A stretch of 64,000 nucleotides of DNA from Orientallactaga sibirica (lineage: Eukaryota; Chordata; Mammalia; Rodentia; Dipodidae), in the NCBI GenBank assembly GCA_036365145.1, contig JAEOAD010000048.1, positions 14,962,001 through 15,026,000 of the forward strand, in the 5' to 3' direction. Of this stretch, positions 50,091 through 60,066 are shown in pieces. The notes under the pieces are model-generated. The model had not been told where the DNA came from. It ran no database searches and was given only the letters and a program-made list of their open reading frames with translations. How positions within the stretch are numbered: position 1 is the stretch's first letter; every line of letters begins with the position of its first letter. Both the position numbers and the translations under genes were made by a program.

Positions 50091-50810
50091 AACCTATCCA
50101 GAAAGGTAAGAGTATTCAACAAATGTTCATAGAACAAGAAGAAAGGAGTGAGGAAAGGTACACACAAATTCATTTTAAATTGGACACGTTTCCAAGTTAT
50201 GAAAATATCTGTTTCAACTCACAAATAGAGCTGAGCTTGTTTAAGTAAGAGTACCGACAATGAAACAAAAGTAGGTGAAGGCCTTCAGAGTCAATTGGAG
50301 AAAAATCTAGAATGGGATTTATGAAAACAAGTCACCATCCAATAAATGGAAAAGCTGGAGTTAGCAGGTGCTTGGAAAAGAAAGAAATATGGAGACCGTG
50401 GGCATCACCTAGCAAGTACAGAGCCTGTTTTTTCTGGTACCATTCCGTGTAGAGGGTGGGGTAGGGAGTTCCAGATCCCTGAATCACGCTGGTGGGGATG
50501 TGTTTTCCAGGGTGGCACCAACAGCTGTAGCAATAATTAACATCCCTACAGACTGGTAGGGGTTACAAAGAACGAACATGCAGTAGTTCATTTAATGTCC
50601 AAGACTTGAGCAACTAGCTGTGTGTGACCTTGGGGAGGGGGGAGTCAAGAAATCTCTTGGGTTGCAGAAACAGCACATTACACCCCTGACTCCCCTCCAG
50701 TAAGCAGCTTGCCAATGGCTGCGAGCTGAGAGGGGAACATTTGTCTGCACTCTTTCCCTCACCAGCCACATAAAACCTACCCACGGGCTTTCCACGGAAG
50801 AGATTTTCAT

Positions 50811-50840
50811 ATGATAAACAAAGGTCACATCAGGCCTGAA
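50811..50840 (+). promoter_or_regulatory. FOX/HNF4/TCF motif cluster 5 kb upstream of CDX2
   Basis: GATAAACA (forkhead-type) overlaps CAAAGGTCA at 50819-50827 (HNF4 consensus), followed by AAACAAAGGGG (TCF/SOX-type) shortly downstream. This combination is typical of gut endoderm enhancers, and HNF4A regulation of CDX2 in intestine is established. Its assignment to CDX2 is inference. Confidence 0.4.
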
Positions 50841-53800
50841 ACAAAGGGGAGCAAATAAATGTTCATCTAAGGTGCTTCATGCCGAAGCCTCTAGCAAGGT
50901 TTGGGTGCTGCTGGCCTGGAAAGACTACTTTCCCCACAGCATCAAAAGATTGAAGCCCCTGCTCCCTAATCTGTGAAACCCCTCAAATCTTTCCCCCTCA
51001 AAGAAAAATCGTTTCTGGTGCTCATCCACCACAAAGAATCCAAGTGCATTATCCAATGCTTCAACACACCCTGATTTCAGGACAAAGACAGAAAACAGAC
51101 AACTGCTATCTTCTACACCACTTTCTCCCGATGAGCAAAACCTGATTTCTGTAACCAAACACTGCTTCTCTGTCCTCAGGGTATTGACATTCTTTGATTC
51201 CCCTGGCCATGAGAATATATTTTGGATAAATGAGAACAAAGTGTGTTCCCTGTGTGGGATCAGAGAGCTTGGCAGTCCCCTCCAACAGCGGAGCAAGGCA
51301 GCTGGATCTCCTCCTATGCATCAGAGTGAGAGAAAACCTCAGCCCACCACGACCTGCCATGAATTCAGGAACTTTCCCTTAGCTCCACGGGACCAGATAC
51401 CCAGCTTGTTAGGGAAGAAAGCATGCTTCACTAGCTGAACAAGGCCACACATCTGCTTCTGCGAGCGCAGCCCCTAGCAGCTGTGGGCAGCTGTCGCCCC
51501 TCCCCGCTGCTCTGGATGGACACGTTGGGCTCCATTGTGACCTGATGGGCTGGACAGGTGGTGGACTCTAGGGACATCCTGCAGAAAGGCAATGCTATTG
51601 ATTTCCCTCCCAGAGATGGTAACCAAGTGGGTTGTGGGCAGAGCTGGGTGCAAGTTGTTGGGGTCAAATCATGCATTATTGAGCCTTTCTTTGTGTGAGT
51701 GGATTGTCAATTGAGTGGAGGGCTGAGACCCTCCCAAAGAGTAGGGGCTGAATAGTTTTCCACGGCACTATAGACTGCCAAGCTGAGTAAGCTCGCCGCA
51801 AACATTCCCTTCCTTTCCATCTCTTCATTAAAGGTCATGGGAATTTAGGTGAATGCGGAGTAAGGGTTCCTAGACCAGGAAGCAGGACTTATAGAAGGGC
51901 TGTATTACTCGCACAAATCTCTTGCATGACCAGAGGCTCAGAGGGAAAGATTTTTGTACTGAAGGTTGGAAGAGGCAACCTGCCCTAGGTTAGGTGGGCC
52001 ACAGCCCCTCAGTCTCTGGGAACCCATGAATATATCAGGCAGAGGCAGAGGTCCTCCTTGCCACAGCAAACAGTAAGGACCTTTGAGCAGGGAGGGAGCC
52101 GTGTCAATGATCTGTAGATTTAAGGAGTGTCCCATCTGCCTGGTGGAACAGCCTGCCCCTTCCGGCAGCCTCCATCCCCCCCACACACACGCCCCGCCAG
52201 AAGCCCCTGCCCAGGCCACCAGCCTGGATCCAGGAAAAGAGGAGTCTTCAAGGAATGTGGAATGGCCTCTACACCAACCAGTAACAAAGAGACGTCCCTT
52301 TGATAACCCCTGCCGCCTTCCTGTGGCTTTATTTACCTAGAACGCTTTCTTCCCACCCTCTCCTGCTGGGGCTGCCCCAACCCCGTTGCCGCCACAAGCC
52401 TCCCCTAGGGCGATCTGCAGCAGCCTTCTCTGGTCCCACAGTGGGCTTGATGGCAGGAGTATAGCGTGGAAGCCAGCCTCCAACAGTGGAGTAGAAGATG
52501 GGCAGTGTGGTCACCTCTTGGGTATTCCCAACTCAGGCCAAAAGCCTCTAAGAAAGCTGCCAAACACATTGGACCAAGACTATGAAAACTCTCGGAGGGG
52601 TCCTGGTACAGGCAGCTGTGTGTCCCATCAGGGTTGTAGCCATGCCATTAGAGCCTAGAGAAAAGGCTCCAGCTCAGAGGGGCTTCCAGAGGACAGGCGA
52701 AGGCCACCAACGTGCCAACCTGCTATGGCTGTCCCAGTGAACAGACACCCCTGCTTCCTTCCTATCTGTCACCTTCTAAGGGAGTCCGAACTGCTCCCAC
52801 AACCTTTGGACAACCCAGCCAGACCACTTCATGGTGGACAGGGTAATCCACACACGTGGGGGGAAAGGGGGCATGAGATTTCCACTCGGAGGAGTTTGGC
52901 TGAGGACAACATTTAATAGCTTCTTTCTCCTCACATAATGGACCCAGACTCTGGCGCTATAGGCAGGGTCACACTCGTGCTGGGAAGCCTGGGTTTTGCA
53001 ATGAAGAAAATTAATTCTATTTTTAAAAATATGTTAATTATGTATTTATTTACAAAAGAGAGAAGAGAGAGAGAGAGAGAGGAGAATGGGCACACCAAGG
53101 CCTCCAGCCACTGCAAAGGAACTCCAGAAGCATGCACCACCTTGTGCACCTGGCTTACATGGGCCCTGGGGAATTGAACCTTAACTGCTAAACCATCCTT
53201 CCAGCCCAAGATTCTGGTTTTTTTTTTTTTTTTTTTTTGGTAAGCATTTCTTTCCTTGGGTTCAAACACCCCAAGTGAGTCTTGGACTTTTGGGGGGCTC
53301 TACCGGCTCTGGGGACCCTGGCTAGACACAGACAGAGAGTAGCCCTGGTTGCTCCTCCTGCAGTTGGATGCTCAGCCTGGAACCCTTGCTCCAGGTCAGA
53401 GCACAGAGACACAGCTGGAAAACGGGGACAATTAGCCAGTGGCTGTCAACCCCAGCCATAAAAACTCAGGAAGTGGCCACCATAGGGCTGAGGGAATGGC
53501 TGTCCCTAATAAAGCGATTGTTCCAAAGAATGCTGACATTCTGAAGATGGAGGCTGGGCCTGAGCCTAGGCTTAGCCTTCCAGAGCCCAGGCCTGGCCTG
53601 GAAGGGGGGCATGAAGGATGGGAAAAGGGAGTGGGTCTCAGGAAGATAGTCCCAAGATCTAAAGACTGCACGGCCCACCTCCTAACCTCCCTCACCCTGG
53701 CCACCCTGTGGGGACTTTTTTTTTTTTTTTCCTGCCTTTCCCTCTGTTCTCTGCTGGCACTGGCCATTCATTTCCGGTTTTGTTTCTAGGGAAATGAAAT

Positions 53801-54817
53801 GGCGCTCTGGTTGTACCTAGTACCAGGGCCCTGGCAACCAGGAGCAACTAGGATCCCTTGGGTGTATAGCTTCTTGGCTCTTGAATGCCCTGACACCCCC
53901 AATTTTAACATTCCTTACAAACACAAAGGGTGGGAGGAAGGCTCCAGTTTCCCACGGTCTGAGGATGGTTCTAGTAACAATGTGATCTGCTTGCACTAGA
54001 CAGCTTGGTGATTGTCACCTGTAAAGTACGAGGGTAAGGACAGTAGCCAATACAGAGGGAAGAGTTTGATAATGGGAACCCAGGTATCCAGGAAGGAGTG
54101 CAGCCAGTGTCTTTGGGGTGACAAGCACATACAACCAGAGCAGAGCCAGGCTGCTCAGCAGGGCTGGGCAGCTCCTGTCTTTTTGTATCTGAAAGGCAAC
54201 TTGCACTCAGTAGGCAAACCACCACTCCCTCCTGGGTACTGACAGGAGTCAGCCATGGTCTGGACTCTTGTCCTGGTGGTCCCAGCCCACATATCAGCTG
54301 CCTCCAGTCCTGGCCCCTTGGCTACAGAACCTCATCATAGAACGTCTAAGCCCTTGCCCACTCAGACCGTCTAATTAGCAATAATTAATACTGACCCCAG
54401 ATTGCCTTCTCATTTCCTGGGATGAAAAACATATTTATATGGAGAATGTTTTGCTTTGTAAAGGAGCAAGTTTTTTTTTTAAAGATAGGTGTGTTGTAAA
54501 ACATAATTAACTAGGTAGGGATGAGCAGAAATCTTAGACTTTTTTTCATTGATTTTTCAGACCACTTAAACCTATTTATAATAAATGCTATGATAAATGC
54601 CTGCTGAATTTCAAACTGAACACACTGTGTAACCTGCACTTTGCTCAAGATATAGAAACTTACCTACATCTTAGCAACCCTTTGGGCTCCCCTCAAAGGT
54701 AGGCACTAGCCAAACTTCTATCATAGGCCCATTGGTTTTGTAGGTTATAAGATTTTCCATTCCTTGATGTATTTTTTTTTCAAAAATGAATTGCTTTAGT
54801 GGAACCCAAATTCCAAG

Positions 54818-54981
54818 TGTAAGATTTCCAGGGTGCAGGCTGAAGCTACAGCTATAATGTGTCTTCTGTACAAGGAAGTGAATGACTGTTGGTGACAGTT
54901 GTAAGATTTCCAGGGTGCAGGCTGAAGCTACAGCTATAATGTGTCTTCTGTACAAGGAAGTGAATGACTGTTGGTGACTGT
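54818..54981. repeat. 82-bp tandem duplication upstream of CDX2
   Basis: Two adjacent copies, 54818-54899 and 54900-54981, beginning tgtaagatttccagggtg. One mismatch is seen (A at 54897, T at 54979). The copies are too similar to be old. The duplication lies about 0.94-1.1 kb before the CDX2 ATG. Confidence 0.95.
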
Positions 54982-55211
54982 TGTTTGAGTCTCCTTCAGG
55001 AGCTAGGAATGGGGAAGGAATGGTGCTCGTCTTTGAGATCCTTGATTGGTCAGAAACGTTCTATCAAAGCAATGGCTTCTTCTTCTTCTTTTCTTTCTTT
55101 TCTCTCTGGGGGCGGGAGTTTTTTGTTTATTTTGTTTTTGACTGCCTTCTTTGTTGCAATGCGTGAACAAGACGGCTCCTCGTCTCTAAACCCAGATTCC
55201 CACCAAGCTAG

Positions 55212-55213
55212 CG

Positions 55214-55250
<37 letters not shown>
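55212..55250. repeat. (CT)n tract in CDX2 promoter region
   Basis: About 18 CT units, not attached to a SINE, some 670 bases before the start codon. It could bind GAGA-type or polypyrimidine factors, or simply be a microsatellite. Confidence 0.85.
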
Positions 55251-55254
<4 letters not shown>

Positions 55255-55340
55255 TGGCTTTTTGCAAGTCTCTGGATTTCATTCTTTGAACCCGTGATTG
55301 GAGGTTAAAGTGCGCCAGGTTGGAAGGAGGAAGCTCCCAA

Positions 55341-55566
55341 CAATAAAGAATTGAATATTTAGCTGTGATCTGCTGGCCGACCCTCTCAGGAGCTCCCTCC
55401 TCTACACCCATTTATCTTTTAAAATGCAAATCGTGTTTTGCAGGGGAGGGGTGGTGGTGGTGTGTGGGGGGAGTTGTACGCTCGGAGCGCTCTGCGCCTC
55501 GACGTCTCCAGCCATTGGTGTGTCTGTGTCATTACTAATGTAGTCTTGTAAACACTCGTTAATCAC
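55341..55566 (+). promoter_or_regulatory. CDX2: CDX2 proximal promoter motifs
   Basis: Within 230 bases: CAATAAA at 55341-55347 (HOX/CDX type), a perfect octamer ATGCAAAT at 55424-55431 (POU/OCT), an inverted CCAAT box (CCATTGG) at 55512-55518, a perfect forkhead site TGTAAACA at 55547-55554 and GTTAATCAC at 55558-55566 (homeodomain/HNF1-half). The transcription start is expected between here and the ATG; no convincing TATA box at the expected spacing. OCT4-CDX2 antagonism in early embryos is established; use of this particular octamer is inference. Confidence 0.5.
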
Positions 55567-55600
55567 GTAAGGCCGCCGGCCTGGGGCTCCGCACGCCAGC

Positions 55601-55917
55601 CTTTGGCGAGTCTTCCCCGCCTCTGTAGCCTAGTGGGAAAGGAGGTGGGAGGAAAAGAGGAAGAAAGAGAGGGAGGAGAACGAGAGGGAGGAGGCAGGCC
55701 AGAGGGAGGGACCGCCTCGGAGGCAGAAGCGCCACCAGCAGCCCGCAGTGCACCGCGGGCTGAGGAGCTGCCGTCGGGCCGCTCCTCGGGTCCCCTGTCC
55801 TCCCTTCCCCATCGTGTGCCTCCTCATCCTATATCCCCAGCATCTCCCGGCCCTGGGCATCCTCCAGCGTTCGTCCCTTGGCAGCATGGTGAAGTCTGCT
55901 CTGGGTCCTTCGCCACC
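55601..55917 (+). other. CDX2: CDX2 5' UTR (probable)
   Basis: Purine-rich GGA/GAGG tract (55640-55720), then CpG-rich sequence running into exon 1. The CDX2 frame happens to be open through this stretch but has no in-frame ATG, so it does not lengthen the protein. It contains an out-of-frame upstream ATG at 55886. The exact 5' end is not determinable. Confidence 0.55.
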
Positions 55918-55927
55918 ATGTACGTGA
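55886..55927 (+). other. CDX2: Upstream ORF overlapping the CDX2 start codon
   Basis: ATG GTG AAG ... TGA, a 13-codon frame ([13 protein letters not shown]). Its ATG has A at -3 and G at +4, a strong context, and its stop lies seven bases past the CDX2 ATG (55918), so the two frames overlap. If the 5' UTR includes it, it would be translated first and could restrain CDX2 synthesis. Confidence 0.6.
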
Positions 55928-56443
55928 GTTACCTCTTGGACAAGGACGTGAGCATGTACCCCAGCTCCGTGCGCCACCCGGGCGGCCTCAACCTGGCGCC
56001 GCAGAACTTCGTGAGTCCTCCCCAGTATCCGGACTACGGTGGTTACCACGTGGCGGCCGCGAACTTGGACAGCGCGCAGTCCCCCGGGCCGTCGTGGCCC
56101 GCTGCCTACGGGGCCCCGCTCCGGGAGGACTGGAACGGGTACGCACCCGGGGGCGCCGCGGCTAACGCCGCCGTGGCCCACGGTCTCAACGGGGGATCCC
56201 CGGCCACAGCCATGGGGTACAACGGCCCCGCCGACTACCACCCTCACCATCACCCGCATCACCATCCACATCACCCGGCCGCAGCGCCTTCCTGCGCCTC
56301 CGGGTTGCTGCAGACGCTCAACCCCGGGGGACCTCCGGGGCCCACTTCCACCGCCGCCACCGAGCAGTTGTCCCCCAGCGGCCAGAGGCGGAACCTGTGC
56401 GAATGGATGAGGAAGCCAGCGCAGCAGTCCCTCGGAAGCCAGG
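55918..56443 (+). CDS. CDX2: CDX2 exon 1 (N-terminal domain, hexapeptide)
   Basis: CDX2 is a caudal-type ParaHox transcription factor of trophectoderm, hindgut, intestinal epithelium and posterior axis. The exon begins [20 protein letters not shown] at an ideal Kozak ATG (gccaccATG) and encodes residues 1-175. Visible parts are the conserved transactivation N-terminus, a short Ala run (HVAAANLDS, shorter than the eight alanines of human), Gly/Ala-rich sequence, a His-rich segment ([20 protein letters not shown]) and the hexapeptide-like EWMRK (Trp163) used for PBX contact. Donor gtaagc; the last G begins Val176. Confidence 0.97.
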
Positions 56444-57474
56444 GTAAGCCCGAGCACCACGGAGGGACGCTCGACGGCCGGCGAGGACCCAAACGGCTTG
56501 GCCGGCTGCGCGTCCCCACGCGCACCGGGTGTCGGGTGATGTGGCCCAGTGCAGAGCCAGGAAGGGCGGGGAGAGACCCAGGGGTCCGACCTCAGGTGGA
56601 GGTGGCGGTGCAGGTGGTGAGGGTTCACTGGCTACCTGCCATTCCAGTGAACGTGTGGGGTCTCACAATCTTGGGTTCAGTTTGGGGCACAGGAAACCTT
56701 TCCTCTTTCCAACAGTTCCTTGAGACACCTTCGGGAAGCTCCCGGGAGTGTCGTAAGCCCTTGCCTGCTGCGGGCAGGATCATATCCTCCCCTTAGTCGC
56801 CGCCGGCACTCCTTGATCGGCTCCTGGCCGGGGAGGACCCGGGAGCCTTGGACTCGCGCCGGCCGGGCCGTGTCTACACCGCTTCTCCGCGGTCTGAGCA
56901 ACTCTCCCCCCAAAGAGCCTTGCGTGGGGGGGGGGCAGAGGGAAGGGAGGCTGCGCGTGGGTCCAGTGTGGCCGTGCTAACTCAAAGGGTCAGCGGCTGT
57001 CTGTCGCTTGAGAGAAGGTGCTCTCCCCAGGAGCTAAAGCGAACGGGGGGGGGTGTCTCCAGGATGCCTGAACCCTACCAGGAGGATATGTCAAGCAAAA
57101 GCTAAAAGTTAGGGGGCCAGAATGGTAGGATTCCTCAGGTGTCTGCACAGAGCGCAGGGACAGGGGAGAGAAGATACTGGGCAGACCCAGCCTCTTCGCC
57201 AGACAGGAGTCATTTCTCCTGAACCTTCTCTTCTGCGAACTCTAGTGTGTGTTCCAGATTCAAGTCAATGTTTCGGCCAACGGCCCTAGAGTTCCTGCCC
57301 TTTCTGGTATTCGGATGTGTATGGGGGTCGGGAAGGGAACTACAGAATAGGTGTGATGGGAGAATCCTGTTGGAACCCCTCTCTTTTTTTTTTTTTTTCC
57401 ATGAAGTTTCCCCACCACCATCCCCGCCTCCCAGTGCTTGGCTCTTCCGCTTTTCTCACGTCGCTCCTTCCCGG

Positions 57475-57620
57475 TCCAGCCGGGCCGCATGCACGTTATG
57501 ACCACTTTGCAGAGCTTTATAGCCAATTACAGCCGTATAAATCAGAGTGCCAGTTGGGGGCTGTCTCTGGACATCAGCTTGTGCGTCACAGCGCACGTCC
57601 TGGGAGCGTCCTGGTGGGAC
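57475..57620 (+). promoter_or_regulatory. CDX2: Candidate CDX-responsive element, CDX2 intron 1
   Basis: TTTATAG at 57516-57522 and an inverted TTTATA (TATAAA at 57536-57541) flank CCAATTAC, giving two CDX-type sites and a homeodomain core within 26 bases. The block is AT-rich inside GC-rich intron. The TATAAA could alternatively belong to a minor intronic promoter. Autoregulation of CDX2 is established in general. Confidence 0.4.
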
Positions 57621-58579
57621 ACAGCGCTGAGGTTAGAAGGCCACAGATTAGCCTCCGGTGGGTTTCAGAGTTTTGACTTGGTACTTGCACCCCCACCCCA
57701 CCCCCACACACAGAAAAAGAAGAGATGCTCTTTATCTTAGCTGGGCACTTCCCCAGACCCGAGTCTCCCCCCGCCCAACCTTCTTTCTACCAGCCTGCCT
57801 GCTGCGCAGTAGGTGGAGGTAGCCTGGGCGGTTGCTGAAGACCTTTGGCGTGTCACGGGGCAGGGTGGCTGGGAGAATGGGGTCGGGGGAGGGGAAGGGG
57901 TTGTCGCCGGAGCCCAGGCCTTGGGGTCAGCAGATGAGAAGGCACTGTGAAGTCCCGCGTCGCCGAGGTGGCAAGGCTGAGCCCCGGCGCCCGGCGCCCT
58001 TGTGATGTTAATGTGGAGAGGCTGCGGGCCAGAGCCCCGGTCTTCTGCTGCGCGTCATCTGTCAAGAAGCCGAGGGGGTGAAGGGGAGGGTACGCGGTCT
58101 GGCTTGCTTTGATATACACCTTTGCAGCCCGCCATTGTCTCTTTTAGGGCCCGGAAAGAGGGTGGTGATATTCGCAGTCAATAATGAATTCTGACAAGTC
58201 CTTCTCATCCCTCCCCTCTTTCAGCCCCCTCCTAGGTTCCCAGGGGTGCGGGGCTCCTCCAAGGCCCTTGGGGGGGCGCAGGCTGCAGAGCTCATAGGGT
58301 CCTCTCCCGGGATTTTTTTTTTTTTTAAGGGTAGTATCTCAAAACAAAACATTTCTGAGATATTCCCAAGGCGACTATGATGTCCTGGTCCAAACCAGGC
58401 TCTAGGGCCAGCCCTGTCTTATTGTGTCAGCGCGACCTGGTCGGGTTCTGTCCTTTGTGGCGAGGGGTGGCACCGGGGGCAGCCGCAGTGGGTTTGGGCG
58501 GTGGCGCGCGCGAGACGTGTGAGTTCCCAGTCCTTCCCCAGCAGGCGCGGGGTCGGGGCCGCAGCGCCCATTCAAATGC

Positions 58580-58880
58580 GCCTGCCGGGCTGTGTTTATG
58601 TTAATGCTCCTGGCGGGGAGGGGGGATGAAAGCCGGGCCGACATTTGCTCAGTAGTGGTAATTCAAACAGAATGCGGTTGTTATTAAGGCATTGAAAGGG
58701 CTTTTCTTTGATAAGATCTCCATGTCCTGCATTGTTTGCCGGTGTGTTCTCCTTTCGGCGACCCGGGGGGAGTGCCCTCTGATCCCTCCTGTATCTTCCC
58801 AGGGCGCTTTTGTTGTGGTCTGCAAAGGGTTTTACCTGAACAAAGTCGGCCCGCGGGGCATTAAACACCTCTGGGCAGTT
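58580..58880 (+). promoter_or_regulatory. CDX2: Candidate Wnt/SOX/FOX-type enhancer, CDX2 intron 1
   Basis: Contains TGTTTATGTTAATG (forkhead plus homeodomain), CTTTGAT at 58706-58712 (TCF/LEF) overlapping GATAAG (GATA), CATTGTTTG (SOX) and GAACAAAG at 58838-58845 (SOX/TCF). The spacing and the absence of repeats suggest a conserved element. CDX genes are known Wnt targets; activity of this segment is inferred. Confidence 0.4.
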
Positions 58881-59200
58881 CGCGGCCCCTTTAGATTCCC
58901 TCTCTGGGACTGGGCACTAGGAGGTACAACCTGTTGGGCCTCGGGACCACCCAAACCTGGGACGAGCACTGGAGTTGGAGAAAACAGCTCTCTGGACTGT
59001 GCTGAGACCCGGCCCAGGGCAAAGCCGGTGACTAGCCAGGCTGGGGGCTCCTCCACCAGCAAGCAGACACACAGTATTTGTCAAAGCCCTTTAGTAAAAC
59101 AATCAATCCACGATTTAATATGTTGACTCAATCGGATGATCATAGATCACTAGTCAGGATAGCTCTGGCAGGGTTTGCTGCAGGAATAAATGGAGAATTT

Positions 59201-59201
59201 T

Positions 59202-59253
<52 letters not shown>

Positions 59254-59262
59254 AAAGAAAAG
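59201..59262. repeat. (AAAG)n microsatellite
   Basis: About 14 AAAG units in CDX2 intron 1, 200 bases before an old B2-like SINE. Confidence 0.9.
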
Positions 59263-59459
59263 AAAAAGTTCTCCTTGCTTGGGCAGGTGTAAAAATGTTC
59301 CCAGCAGGAAGGAGTTTCACCTTGCCAACCCGCAGTCAACTCAGCATTCCACTGGATGAGCCTGGTGAAGCTTGGGGGTGCTGTTGATGATTTGTGGGAA
59401 CCTGACAGCTTCTGCACCCTTGTTTCTACTTGTACTAAAACCAACAAAGTTATTTCTGT

Positions 59460-59647
59460 GGGTGTGGGGGGGCATGCATGTGTACGTATGGGTGGGGGTG
59501 CCAGGGCAGGGTCTCCTGTTGCCACAAGCAAATGCCAGATGCATGTTACCATTTTGTGTCTGGCTTTACAGGGACAATTGCGAATGGAACCCTGGGCCAG
59601 CAGGCTTTGCAAGCAAGCATCTTTAACCACTGAGTTATCTCCCTAAA
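59460..59647 (-). mobile_element. Old B2-like SINE in CDX2 intron 1
   Basis: Recognisable from 'gccagatgcatgttaccatt', 'tgtgtctggctttac', 'gcaggctttgcaagcaagc' and 'accactgagttatctcc'. More diverged from the common form than the FLT3-region copies. Confidence 0.75.
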
Positions 59648-59735
59648 CCCGTAGTGTTTCTTAATTTTTTAAAAGCCACTTAACCCCAAAGTTGCTCCCG
59701 CCCCCCAAGACTCACACCCTTCCACTTCCCAGGAT

Positions 59736-59769
<34 letters not shown>

Positions 59770-59920
59770 TTGACATGCTAGGCAGCAGCCAGCCAAACCC
59801 GGCTCTCTCCTCCCCCCCCCCCAGTGGAGGAAGAGAAATAGCCCCTGGGTTAAGGAGGTTTGTCATTACCAATGAGTGATGGGTGGTAGTTCTGAGTCCA
59901 AACGTCTCCTTCTTCCACAG

Positions 59921-60066
59921 TGAAAACCAGGACGAAAGACAAATACCGAGTGGTGTACACAGACCACCAGAGGCTGGAGCTGGAGAAGGAGTTTCATTAC
60001 AGTCGCTACATAACTATTCGGAGGAAAGCTGAGCTGGCGGCCACACTGGGGCTCTCAGAGAGGCAG
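59921..60066 (+). CDS. CDX2: CDX2 exon 2 (homeodomain helices 1-2)
   Basis: Encodes residues 176-224, [20 protein letters not shown] onward through [22 protein letters not shown]. With Trp48 of the homeodomain at residue 228, the 60-residue domain spans 181-240; this exon carries the N-terminal arm, helix 1, helix 2 and the turn before helix 3. No change from the human homeodomain was noticed. Acceptor cttccacag, donor gtggga; it ends on a complete codon at the Q-V boundary where homeobox genes of this class are commonly split. Confidence 0.98.

Larger units (their letters stand above)
47533..53020. other. URAD-CDX2 intergenic region, repeat-poor
   Basis: No gene and almost no SINE in 5.5 kb. 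Simple sequence: a CG/CA alternating tract at 47728-47750 and TG/CG at 48135-48163 (both Z-DNA-prone), C-runs, T-runs at 48643-48661 and 49238-49259, and (CAAA)n at 50046-50085. The AATAAA at 48361-48366 or 48717-48722 may serve URAD, although both are more than 800 bases past its stop. Motif clusters of interest are at 50811-50840 and 52280-52340. Confidence 0.65.
53021..55600. other. CDX2: CDX2 5' flank
   Basis: One B2-like SINE at 53025-53208 (-). The rest is unique. It includes an AT-rich, homeodomain-motif-rich block at about 54371-54620, an 82-bp tandem duplication at 54818-54981, a (CT)n tract at 55212-55250 and the proximal promoter motifs from about 55340. Confidence 0.7.
55740..56560. 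other. CDX2: CpG-rich block over CDX2 exon 1
   Basis: By eye, CG dinucleotides are dense from the 5' UTR through exon 1 and into the start of intron 1, in contrast to the CpG-poor FLT3 region. Consistent with the promoter CpG island of a developmental regulator. Boundaries are approximate. Confidence 0.7.
56444..59920. other. CDX2: CDX2 intron 1
   Basis: Mostly unique and GC-rich. Two segments stand out as candidate enhancers (57475-57620 and 58580-58880). Repeats are few: (AAAG)n at 59201-59262, one old B2-like SINE about 59460-59647 (-), (TG)n at 59741-59768 and G/C runs. No extra exon is evident. Confidence 0.7.

Noticed and set aside
55630..56628. A 332-codon open frame on the minus strand over CDX2 exon 1
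   Set aside because: An antisense shadow produced by GC-rich coding sequence. It has no recognisable protein similarity.
55603..56796. A 397-codon frame containing CDX2 exon 1
   Set aside because: It extends upstream without an in-frame ATG and runs through the exon 1 donor into the intron. The CDX2 start at 55918 with an ideal Kozak context and the donor at 56444 explain the coding signal.
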